Part shown: one piece after another, positions 19,471 through 28,000 of the stretch
How positions within the stretch are numbered: the stretch's first letter is position 1
Layout of the letters: each line of letters opens with the position of its first letter
NCBI GenBank assembly: GCA_024692235.1
Contig: JAILMW010000005.1
Location: forward strand, 1 to 64,000
From: Saccharofermentans sp.
Lineage (GTDB): Bacteria > Bacillota > Clostridia > Saccharofermentanales > Saccharofermentanaceae
Direction of reading: 5' to 3'
Length of the DNA: 64,000 nt
Notes under the pieces: model-generated
What the model was told of the DNA's origin: nothing
Seen by the model: the letters and a program-made list of their open reading frames with translations, nothing else
The model's database searches: none
Position numbers and translations under genes: made by a program

Positions 19471-20874
19471 ATGGGTCTTATTCAAGCAGGTTTAAGCGCA
19501 GTTTCAGGCGTCCTCGCCGATCAGTGGAAAGAATATTTCTATTGCGAAGCCCTTTCTTCAGATGTAATGGCTGTTAAAGGAAAAAAGCGCACATCTAAAG
19601 GTTCCAGCAATAAGTACGGCAGTGACAACATCATCAGCAACGGTTCTGTTATTGCAGTAGCTGACGGACAGTGCATGATCATTGTTGATCAGGGTAAGGT
19701 CGTAGAGTTCTGCGCGGAACCCGGCGAGTTCACCTATGACACCTCAACTGAGCCTTCGCTTTTCACCGGCAGCCTTTCACAGACTATTCTTGAGACATTC
19801 AAGAATATCGGCAAGAGGTTCACGTTCGGCGGACAGCCTTCTTCTGACCAGAGAGTTTACTATTTCAACACCAAGGAGATCCCCGGAAATAAATACGGAA
19901 CTCCTAATGCGGTGCCTTTCCGTGTAGTTGACGAGCGCGCAGGGATCGATATCGACATCAGCGTCCGCTGCTTCGGCGAGTACAGCATACATATCAGCGA
20001 TCCGCTGCTTTTCTACACAAATGTATGCGGCAACGTAAGTTCATCCTACACCAGGAGCCAGCTTGAGAATCAGCTGAGGACAGAGCTCCTTACCGCGCTC
20101 CAGCCTTCATTCGCGAAGATCAGCGAGATGGGCATCCGCTATTCGGCGCTTCCCGGCCATACTTCAGAACTTGCCCAGGTGCTTAATGACCAGCTTTCAT
20201 CCAAGTGGCGCGAGCTCAGAGGTATTGAGATCGTTTCGTTCGGCGTATCTTCAGTAAAAGCATCCGAAGAAGACGAGAAGATGCTTAAGGAAATGCAGAA
20301 GAATGCCGCTTACAAGGATCCAAACCTTGCAGCAGCTACCCTCGTTGGTGCACAGGCAAGCGCTATGCAGAGCGCTGCAAGCAATGAGAACGGCGCAGCA
20401 ATGGGCTTTATGGGAATGAGCATGGCCCAGAACGCAGGCGGATTCAATCCTCAGTCTCTCTACCAGATGGGCGCGCAGCAGGAAGCACAGAAGGCTCCCG
20501 CTGCAGAACCGGCTGATTACTGGGTATGCCCTTCTTGCGGAGCTAAAGCGACCGGCAATTTCTGCACCGAATGCGGGACCAAGAAGCCTGCACCGGTCGT
20601 CGGATGGACCTGCCCGAGCTGCGGAACTGTAAATAAAGGCAAATTCTGCATCGAATGCGGAACCAAAAAGCCTGCCGATGCTCCGCTTTACAAGTGCGAC
20701 AAGTGCGGATGGGAACCCGAGGATCCTGCAAATCCTCCTAAGTTCTGCCCGAGCTGCGGAGATCCCTTCGGCGATGAGGATATTGTAAATGGCGCAGCGC
20801 CTGCTAAGGCTGAAGCTCCTGCAGAACCTGAGGGACCTGTAAATACCGAAGATTTCACAGAGTCCGAGGAATAA
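19471..20874 (+). CDS. SPFH-domain protein with three zinc ribbons, YdjI-like (virion-core-like family)
   Basis: An SPFH/Band-7-like domain of about 290 residues begins near the N-terminus. It is followed by a small Gly/Met/Ala-rich stretch and three CxxC-CxxC zinc ribbons: WVCPSCGAKATGNFCTECG (about 350), WTCPSCGTVNKGKFCIECG (about 375) and a third with YKCDKCGW ... FCPSCGDP. An acidic tail ends the protein. This layout matches B. subtilis YdjI, which acts with the PspA-type protein YdjF in envelope stress. No PspA homologue or partner genes are present here. It has its own promoter, an AAGGAG ribosome site and a following hairpin. Confidence 0.85.
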   Translation: MGLIQAGLSAVSGVLADQWKEYFYCEALSSDVMAVKGKKRTSKGSSNKYGSDNIISNGSVIAVADGQCMIIVDQGKVVEFCAEPGEFTYDTSTEPSLFTGSLSQTILETFKNIGKRFTFGGQPSSDQRVYYFNTKEIPGNKYGTPNAVPFRVVDERAGIDIDISVRCFGEYSIHISDPLLFYTNVCGNVSSSYTRSQLENQLRTELLTALQPSFAKISEMGIRYSALPGHTSELAQVLNDQLSSKWRELRGIEIVSFGVSSVKASEEDEKMLKEMQKNAAYKDPNLAAATLVGAQASAMQSAASNENGAAMGFMGMSMAQNAGGFNPQSLYQMGAQQEAQKAPAAEPADYWVCPSCGAKATGNFCTECGTKKPAPVVGWTCPSCGTVNKGKFCIECGTKKPADAPLYKCDKCGWEPEDPANPPKFCPSCGDPFGDEDIVNGAAPAKAEAPAEPEGPVNTEDFTESEE

Positions 20875-20907
20875 TATCCTGTATTATTAAAACCTGAGTG
20901 TACGTTA

Positions 20908-20953
20908 AAGCCCGGAAAGAGGCCCTTGTTATCAAGGAACTCCTTCCGGGCTT
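20908..20953 (+). terminator. Probable terminator after the SPFH gene
   Basis: AAGCCCGGAA (20908-20917) pairs with TTCCGGGCTT (20944-20953); the arms extend partly inward. The 3' flank (CTTGTATC) is only weakly U-rich, so efficiency is uncertain. It lies between two convergent genes. Confidence 0.55.
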
Positions 20954-20999
20954 CTTGTATCTGCCATGAGGCAAGATCCTTTTATGGATTACACGCTAA

Positions 21000-22556
21000 T
21001 CAATTATCTATGTCTTCAAAGGCTTCTACGCCTTTCACAGGGGCAGGTTTTGAATCGCCGTGCCTTACCTGGGTCATTGTAACAAATGCTAATGCTACAA
21101 ATACTACCGCGTAAGGGAAGAGTATCAGCATGCCCATCTTGTCCATAAGGAATCCAGAAAAGATAGGTGTTATGATCTGAGCTGACATTGAAGCGGTGTA
21201 ATAAATACCTGTATATTTTCCTACATCGCCGCCTGAGCACATCTCCACGACCATCGGGAATGAGTTTACATTGATAGTGGCCCAGCCTATACCTGCAAGA
21301 GCGAACAGAATGTTCATTACAATAGCCGGTGTGTCGGACCTCAGCGCCCCGGCAGCCCCAAAAGCGACTCCAAGGAAGATGACGCCAGCAAGTATTGTCT
21401 TCTTGCGGCCGACCTTAGAAGCTATTAAGCCAACAGGAAGGTAGGAGATTATCGCTGCCAGCTGAGCGATTATAAGGGTTGTGTTATAGTCTTTTCCGAG
21501 TATGGTGCTGGCATATACCGAATATTTAGATGTTACCGCGTTATATCCCATGAACCAGAACACGATGGAAGCAAGTATGAAGATCAGGGACCTTTTTTCT
21601 TCCTTAGTCAGCTTCCGGCTGCCGGATTTATCATCGTCTTCTTCCTCCTCGATGCCGAAGCGCCTGCTCTGTGCATGCATTTCCTCAACAAATACAGGCT
21701 CTTTGACTGTCAGCTTGAAGATCAGGAGCGCAAGCAGCATTACAGCGGCAATTACAATGAAGTATACAGTATAGCTCATCATTGAGTTCTTCACGCTGCT
21801 GGTCGCAAAAACGATACCGAGCGCGAGAACTATTATACCTCCTGCAGAGCCCATGAGATTAATGACCGCATTGGCTTTTGACCTTAGCGGTTTTATCGTC
21901 ACGTCAGGCATTAAGGCTACAGCAGGTGAACGGAATGTGGCCATGGCCACAAGTGCGATCAGCAGGATCACCATGAATACAATGAGCGTCGAAGGTGATG
22001 ATGTCGTAACCTCGCGTATATAGGCCTGCCTGGCAGGAACGACATAGTTTGAATATCTGGGATTCGTGACCAGCTTTCCGTCTTCATTAGTTATCTGGCT
22101 TGTGATCTCGGTGAATTCAGTTTCTGAAAAGACCTCTGAGAGAACGAATTTATCACCGCTCGGCGTCATCAGTTCCTCGTCGGCTTCATTTTCGTAAAGT
22201 TCTGCAAGCGCAGCCGGATCATCGATAGCAGATACTGCCGAGACTTTCTTTAACTGAATATTGTCGACGAAAGAAAGGCTTACGAATGCGATAACGGCGA
22301 TGATCGTGCCGGTGATTATAAAAGGTGTGCGCTTGCCTTTCAGATTTTTGCTCCTGTCAGAGATCGCCCCGAAGAGCGGAAGCATGAAAAGAGCAAGAAT
22401 ATTGTCAATAGCCATAATGAATCCCGACCAGGTCTGTTTGAGGCCGAATTTATTGGTCAGGATGAGCGGCATGGTATTGTCATATGCCTGCCAGAAAACG
22501 CAGATCAGGAAAAATGCAAAGCCTACACATAAAGTTCTTTTGTAATTAAGTTTCAT
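21000..22556 (-). CDS. MFS transporter, SLC45/GPH-like sugar transporter
   Basis: Twelve-helix secondary transporter. The N-terminal part has the loop 2-3 signature of the SLC45/GPH type (AISDRSKNLKGKRTPFIITG), suggesting a glycoside or oligosaccharide substrate driven by cation symport. An extra extracellular segment of about 80 residues (around 130-210) interrupts the usual helix spacing. An acidic cytoplasmic loop (EEEEDDDKSG) lies mid-protein. I start at ATG 22556 (MKLNYKRT) because CCGGAGAG lies about 9 bases upstream; an upstream in-frame ATG at 22598 lacks this. The gene is monocistronic and divergent from the hydrolase gene. Confidence 0.85.
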   Translation of the reverse strand: MKLNYKRTLCVGFAFFLICVFWQAYDNTMPLILTNKFGLKQTWSGFIMAIDNILALFMLPLFGAISDRSKNLKGKRTPFIITGTIIAVIAFVSLSFVDNIQLKKVSAVSAIDDPAALAELYENEADEELMTPSGDKFVLSEVFSETEFTEITSQITNEDGKLVTNPRYSNYVVPARQAYIREVTTSSPSTLIVFMVILLIALVAMATFRSPAVALMPDVTIKPLRSKANAVINLMGSAGGIIVLALGIVFATSSVKNSMMSYTVYFIVIAAVMLLALLIFKLTVKEPVFVEEMHAQSRRFGIEEEEDDDKSGSRKLTKEEKRSLIFILASIVFWFMGYNAVTSKYSVYASTILGKDYNTTLIIAQLAAIISYLPVGLIASKVGRKKTILAGVIFLGVAFGAAGALRSDTPAIVMNILFALAGIGWATINVNSFPMVVEMCSGGDVGKYTGIYYTASMSAQIITPIFSGFLMDKMGMLILFPYAVVFVALAFVTMTQVRHGDSKPAPVKGVEAFEDIDN

Positions 22557-22602
22557 AAAGCGATACTCTCCGGAAAAACTATATTTTGTTCCAGTCATAT
22601 AT

Positions 22603-22608
22603 ATTATA
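22603..22608 (-). promoter_or_regulatory. Extended -10 box of the MFS gene
   Basis: On the minus strand a perfect TATAAT is preceded by TGC (extended -10). No good -35 is seen. The leader to ATG 22556 is about 40 bases. Confidence 0.55.
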
Positions 22609-22648
22609 GCATATTATCCTAACTATTCCGCACCGGGCTCGTAATGCT

Positions 22649-22677
22649 TTGCATTTCATTAAAAGAGATAGTAAAAT
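22649..22677 (+). promoter_or_regulatory. Promoter of the alpha/beta hydrolase gene
   Basis: TTGCAT (22649-22654) and TAAAAT (22672-22677) with 17 bp spacing, about 30 bases before ATG 22707. Confidence 0.5.
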
Positions 22678-22706
22678 AACGTTATAAAAATCTCAGGAGC
22701 ATCACG

Positions 22707-23645
22707 ATGAGCCTAAAAGAAAAAATGATACGCTCCGGTCTGCGTATGGGTAATGTTAAAAATCTCTATTCTGTGCCGGAGACCGAATTTGTTATTGAGA
22801 TAAAAAAGAGGAACAGCAAGAGGACCTTCGAGATCCCGGATGAACGCGGATATGATTACGAGGAGATACCTGTGCTTGAAAAATACAGGGCGCTGGTCTG
22901 CCGTAAGGGCGAGACTCCTTCCGAAAGGGCAGTGCTTTACATATTTGGCGGCGATTTCCTGCAGGGAAGAGAGGATACCGATCTTGATATTCTTCACAGG
23001 CTTGCACAGGAGACCGGACTCGACATCTGGTTCCCGTTCTACCCGCTGTGCATTGAAAGGACTGCGCTTAGAGCCTACGATATGGTCCTGGATACTTACA
23101 GACAGATGGTAAGGCGTTACGGCGAGGGAAATGTATCGGTGGTCGGATCATCATCAGGAGGAACGCTTGCAGTCGGTATTCCACTTTACATTAATTACCT
23201 TAAGAATGCCGGAAATGACACAGATGCAGACCCCCGCGCAGAGCTTCCAACCCCCCGCAGGATAATATGCGTTTCACCGCTTGAGATCCCCTGGAATGAT
23301 GAAGAAAAGAACGCCATGGCTCTCGTAAGCTACAAGGATGATGTGATCGATTACGCGATCTTTGACATACTTGAGAAATACATGATGCACGGAAGAGATA
23401 TTCCGGATTTCATGCTGCATCCCACAAGGGGAGATTTTACCGGTATGAATGACCTGACTATCTATTACAGCAGTACCGAGGTATTCGGCGGCGCGGCACC
23501 ATATTTCAGGCAGGCCTGCGATAAGTATCAGGTCCCATGCAGAATAGATATAGCCGACGATATGCTTCATAATTACGCGATGATGCCTTATTTCAGCGAA
23601 GGAAAGGCTAAGTTTGACGAAATAGTCCGCTTATTAGGCAAATGA
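22707..23645 (+). CDS. Alpha/beta hydrolase (esterase/lipase HSL-like)
   Basis: Cytoplasmic serine hydrolase of 312 residues. YIFGGDF (about residue 76) corresponds to the oxyanion-hole HGG region with His replaced by Phe. VVGSSSGGTLAVG (about 148) is the nucleophile elbow with catalytic Ser in GxSxG. DDMLHNYAMMP near the C-terminus supplies the catalytic His. The acid is probably in the segment around PDFMLHPTRGD. The substrate is unknown. AGGAG precedes the ATG; a tiny gene and a dehydrogenase gene follow closely. Confidence 0.85.
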   Translation: MSLKEKMIRSGLRMGNVKNLYSVPETEFVIEIKKRNSKRTFEIPDERGYDYEEIPVLEKYRALVCRKGETPSERAVLYIFGGDFLQGREDTDLDILHRLAQETGLDIWFPFYPLCIERTALRAYDMVLDTYRQMVRRYGEGNVSVVGSSSGGTLAVGIPLYINYLKNAGNDTDADPRAELPTPRRIICVSPLEIPWNDEEKNAMALVSYKDDVIDYAIFDILEKYMMHGRDIPDFMLHPTRGDFTGMNDLTIYYSSTEVFGGAAPYFRQACDKYQVPCRIDIADDMLHNYAMMPYFSEGKAKFDEIVRLLGK

Positions 23646-23674
23646 TCAGCTAGTTCAGAAAGGCAGTTACAGAG

Positions 23675-23884
23675 ATGGCAGTCAAGATTCCCGAAAAAAC
23701 AAAGAAATGGTTCATAAAACAGCTTTGCGGAGATATTGAATCCAAAATACCCGAAAAACCCAGTGTCAACATTCCGAAGATCCGCTCAGTGCGTATAGAC
23801 TACAGACTTACCAATAATCTGCTCTTTGATTCAGGGAGCGGAAGGAAACGCAGGAAGGACTCAAAAAAAGATGAAAAGGATTGA
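23675..23884 (+). CDS. Small basic protein of unknown function
   Basis: A 69-residue Lys/Arg-rich protein (ends with a KRRKDSKKDEKD tail) without signal peptide. It lies 29 bp after the hydrolase and overlaps the next gene by 14 bp, which favours a real, co-translated gene. The ribosome site is modest (GAAAGGCAG about 14 bases upstream). No family recognised. Confidence 0.5.
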   Translation: MAVKIPEKTKKWFIKQLCGDIESKIPEKPSVNIPKIRSVRIDYRLTNNLLFDSGSGRKRRKDSKKDEKD

Positions 23885-24809
23885 AAGAATTAGCGTCGTA
23901 GGGCTCGGCGCTCTTGGAATGGTATTCGGGAGATATCTGCAGGACGATCCTTCCTGCAAGGTTTCCTTCCTGATGGATCCCGAGAGATACGAAAAGCACA
24001 GCAAAGAAGTCTATTATGTCAACGGCTCCGAATACAGGTTCAACCTGGTACATGAGGACGAGGCAGAGCCTTCTGACCTTGTAATCGTGTCAGTTAAGTA
24101 TACCGGCCTTCAGAGGGCTCTTGACACCATGAAAAAGGCAGTCGGACCGGATACGATCATTGTTTCTCTCCTTAACGGTATCGACAGCGAGGAGATCATT
24201 TCTGAAAGATATCCCGGAAATCCGGTGATCTACAGCATTGCCCAGGGAATGGACGCAATGAGGTTCGGGACCGAACTCAATTTTACAAAGCACGGAAATG
24301 TCTACATAGGGATACCTGCAGATGAGGCTGCTTCAAGTCCTGTATTCTGCGATCACGAGGCGTTTGACAGCCTTACGGAACTCTTTGACAGGACAGGTTT
24401 TCCCTATGTAAAGGATGATGATATCCTCCATCGCCTCTGGTCTAAGTTCATGATGAATGTCGGCTGCAACCAGGTCTGCATGGTATACGGTACCGGCTAC
24501 GGCGGCTGCATTGTTCCCGCCAGCGAAGAGAAAATGGCTATGGTCGCCGCGATGAGGGAGACGATCGCTGTAGCTGCGGCAGAAGGCATTAGCCTTACAG
24601 AAGATGATATCCATTTCTACCTTGACCTTATTGCAGGTCTTGACAAAGATTCCTCGCCTTCCATGGCCCAGGACAGGATGAGCGGGAGAAAGTCAGAAGT
24701 AGAGATGTTCTCAGGCATTATCATTAAACTCGGCAGAAAACACAACATCGAAGTTCCTGTAAATGAATATCTTTACAGGAGAGTGCACGAGATAGAAGCG
24801 CAGTACTAA
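23871..24809 (+). CDS. 2-dehydropantoate 2-reductase family protein (ApbA/PanE)
   Basis: NADPH-dependent reductase of the ketopantoate reductase fold. The N-terminal Rossmann motif is VVGLGALGMVFGRYL, followed by VIVSVKYTGLQ and SLLNGIDSEE typical of PanE. The C-terminal helical domain has HRLWSKFMMNVGCNQV (conserved Lys and Asn). Length is 312 residues from ATG 23871 (MKRIERISVVG); an upstream in-frame TTG at 23826 would add a non-conserved tail. No other pantothenate genes are nearby, so the true substrate may be another 2-oxoacid. Confidence 0.85.
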   Translation: MKRIERISVVGLGALGMVFGRYLQDDPSCKVSFLMDPERYEKHSKEVYYVNGSEYRFNLVHEDEAEPSDLVIVSVKYTGLQRALDTMKKAVGPDTIIVSLLNGIDSEEIISERYPGNPVIYSIAQGMDAMRFGTELNFTKHGNVYIGIPADEAASSPVFCDHEAFDSLTELFDRTGFPYVKDDDILHRLWSKFMMNVGCNQVCMVYGTGYGGCIVPASEEKMAMVAAMRETIAVAAAEGISLTEDDIHFYLDLIAGLDKDSSPSMAQDRMSGRKSEVEMFSGIIIKLGRKHNIEVPVNEYLYRRVHEIEAQY

Positions 24810-24822
24810 TGAGCCTGATTGC

Positions 24823-24851
24823 TTGACACCTTTCAAACTTGGTGTTAATAT
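24823..24851 (+). promoter_or_regulatory. Strong promoter of the tRNA-Gly gene
   Basis: Consensus TTGACA (24823-24828), 17 bp, TAATAT (24846-24851). Start of transcription is expected near 24858, about 19 bases before the mature tRNA. Confidence 0.88.
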
Positions 24852-24876
24852 CTAATACGCAGGTAAAAATGCGCAT

Positions 24877-24947
24877 GCAGGTGTGGTTCAATGGTAGAAC
24901 GTCAGCTTCCCAAGCTGAAAACGGGGGTTCGATTCCCCTCACCTGCT
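24877..24947 (+). tRNA. tRNA-Gly, anticodon CCC
   Basis: A 71-base cloverleaf: acceptor GCAGGTG pairs with CACCTGC, D arm GGTTCAATGGTAGAAC region, anticodon stem TCAGC/GCTGA with loop TTCCCAA (anticodon CCC, reading GGG), and T arm GGGGG TTCGATT CCCCT. The discriminator is T, and CCA is not encoded. It is a single-gene transcription unit with promoter and terminator. Confidence 0.95.
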
Positions 24948-24956
24948 TAACTTATC

Positions 24957-24987
24957 AACCCCTTGATATTTACTCAAGGGGTTATTT
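24957..24987 (+). terminator. Intrinsic terminator of tRNA-Gly
   Basis: AACCCCTTGA (24957-24966) pairs perfectly with TCAAGGGGTT (24974-24983) around a 7-base loop, then ATTTAAT. Confidence 0.85.
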
Positions 24988-25031
24988 AATATACCTGACA
25001 AGGATCGGATATTCGGCATTCGCGAGGTTAT

Positions 25032-28000
25032 ATGAATAAAAGAAATAGAGGCGGCGGTATTGAAGGATTCAGTGTAAGGAAACCTTTCACTGTCCTTGTT
25101 GCTGTAATAGCAGTTATCGCCATGAGCCTGGTCTCTCTGAGAAATATTACCACAGACCTTCTGCCTGCATTTGGACTTCCGTATCTGCTTGTTATAACGA
25201 CTTATCCCGGCGCAAGCCCTGAGCGAGTCGAGGAGCAGGTAGGAAAGCCCATGGAGCGTACGCTCGGAACGGTTTCGGGCGTTAAAAATGTATACACGAT
25301 CAACCAGGAGAATTACTGCGTTACTGAGCTGGAATTCGAGGACGGCACGGACATGGACAGCGCCATGGTCAGGGTCTCAGAGCAGCTTGCCCAGGTCACT
25401 GCTCAGCTTCCTGACATGTGCGGGACTCCTTCAATAATGGAGCTCAGCCTTGATATGGTCGCTACCACATATATATCCGTAACCTATGAAGGTATGGATA
25501 TATACGAGCTTTCTGAATTCGTAAACGACGAGGTCCTTCCTTATATTGAAAGGCAGGACGGGGTTGCAAGCGTAAACGCGATCGGCCTTATTGAAAAGAG
25601 CATCAAGGTAGATCTGAATCAGAAAAAGATCGATGCCCTTAATGACAAGATCCTTGAAACAGTAAATGAGCAGCTGGAAGAAGCCCGTGAAGCTCTCGAT
25701 GAAGCACGCCGGCAGGTAGAAGAGGGGCAGGCTGCTCTCGAACAGTCTGAGGCTGCGTTCGGCAGCACCATGTCTTCGGCTATCTTCAGCCAGTTCGATT
25801 CTGCCGCTGAGAGCGCAGCAAATACTATTAAAAACGAATTATTCTCTTTGATCTCCATCCTTGATAATCTCTCAGGCATTATTTCCGCTGCAGAAAATAT
25901 TGCAGATGAAGCGGAAGAAGAGGTGGATTCTATCAGCGCTGCCATTTCAGAGACGAGAGAGCAGCTTTCGGGCGTTATCTCCACGCTTAACGAGCTTCAG
26001 AATAAAGCTTCTGAGCTCCAGAGCTCTATTGAGGAGGCACAGGCAAAACTTGAAGAGTACTCTGAGCAGGGGCTTGAAGAGGATCAGGCTGCACTCGAAC
26101 AGGAAATTGAAGCAATGCAGGCCGAGCTCGAAGAGATAATGCAGCAGATCAGCGAAGGAACTGCTACACAAGAAGAGCTTGAGGCAAAGCTCCAGGAACT
26201 CACAGCGGAGCTTGGCGAGGCAGCGGAAAATGCGCAGATCACCGCGATCGCAAAGGAAACACAGGAAAAGCTCTCTGCCTTAGCATCAGAGCTTAATGAA
26301 CTTATTGCCGAGCTTAATACTGAAGCCGGGCAGATCGACGGAAGTTCGGTTTCTGCGCTGATCTCCTCAGTGTCTGACCTGATGCAGACCCTGGGCAAGG
26401 TCTCCGCGCTTCTTTCTCAGATAGAGAACATTTCTCCGGCAGGTTCCTCTGCCAGTGAAGCAGCATCCTCTGCTAAGGAAATGCTTCAGAGCTTATATGA
26501 TGCGCTTGATGATATTCCGGCCCTTCTCGCGACTCTCGAATCTACATTCGCAGGCCTCACACAGGCCCAGCTTGACGCGGCTGTACAGTTCTCTGCGGCT
26601 GCATCACAGCTCACCCAGGCGCAGGAACAGCTGAACGAGGCTGAAAAACAATATGAAGAAGGAAAGGCGCAGGCTCTTGAGAGCGCAGACGTAGATAAGC
26701 TGCTTACTGCTGCAATGCTTTCACAGCTTATTTATGCGCAGAACTTCGCTATGCCTGCCGGATATATTGACGACGAGAACGATCAGTCCTGGCTCCTCAA
26801 AGTGGGAGATGAGTATGACAACACCGAAGATATAGCCCAGGCATTCCTCGTAGATAACGACCTTATTGGGACCGTCAGGCTTTCGGATATCGCTGACGTG
26901 ACCATAATAGATAATTACGGCGAGACTTATGCGAAGCTGAACGGGTCCGACGCAATTATCCTTACCGTTTTCAAATCCTCGACAGCCAGCACGAACGCAG
27001 TCTCCGATGCATGCGCAGAAGCACTTGACGAGCTTAAGGCCGAATACCCCGGCTTTACGACCGTCACAATAGTTGACCAGGGGCAGTATATCGACCTGAT
27101 CCTTGATGACGTTGTTTCAAGCATCATTACCGGCGCGCTCCTTGCAATTGCTGTGCTAGCGATCTTCCTTGGCAGCCTTACCTCTACACTCGTAGTTGCG
27201 GTCAGTATCCCTCTGTCTGTAATGTTCGCGCTCCTTCTGATCTATTTCACGGGCTATACGCTGAATATTATGACGCTTGCAGGTCTTGCTCTGGGCATAG
27301 GAATGCTTGTCGACAACTCGATAGTCGTGATGGAGAACATATTCCGTCTGAGGCAGAAGGGCATCGCACCTGCCAGGGCGGCAGTTCAGGGTGCAAAGCA
27401 GGTCAAGAGCTCTATAGTTGCTTCCACACTTACTACCGTCTGCGTATTCTTCCCGCTGGTATTTACTTCAGGTACCGTGCGCGACCTTCTTCTTCCGCTT
27501 GGGCTCACGGTCGGATACTGCCTTGCTGCATCACTTCTTGCAGCCCTTACGGTAGTTCCTGCAGCCTCCAGTACCCTGATGAAGAATGTAAGGGAAAAGA
27601 AGCATAACCTGTCTGAAAAGATACAGAATATCTATGGAAACACTCTCCGCTGGTGCCTTAACCATAAGATCGTGCCTCTAGGCGGGGCGATAGCCCTCCT
27701 GGCCTTCTCGGTCTATTTCGCCGTAAGGACCGGAATAGTTTTCCTTCCCAATATGTCTACTAATGAGATATCTATCCAGATAGAGGCTGATGAAGGGCTT
27801 ACCGCAGAGGAGATCAATGATGCGGTCGAATTGGTTACGGAGCGTATACTTGAAATCGATGAGATCGAGAACATCAGCATAATGGATATGAATGCCGCTT
27901 CCAGTACTGCTGGAGGCCTGCTGGATGGCAACACCTTAAGCTTATCCGGTTCATTTTCAGGTTATGTGACCGCTGGAGATGATACCGATACGCAGAGGAT

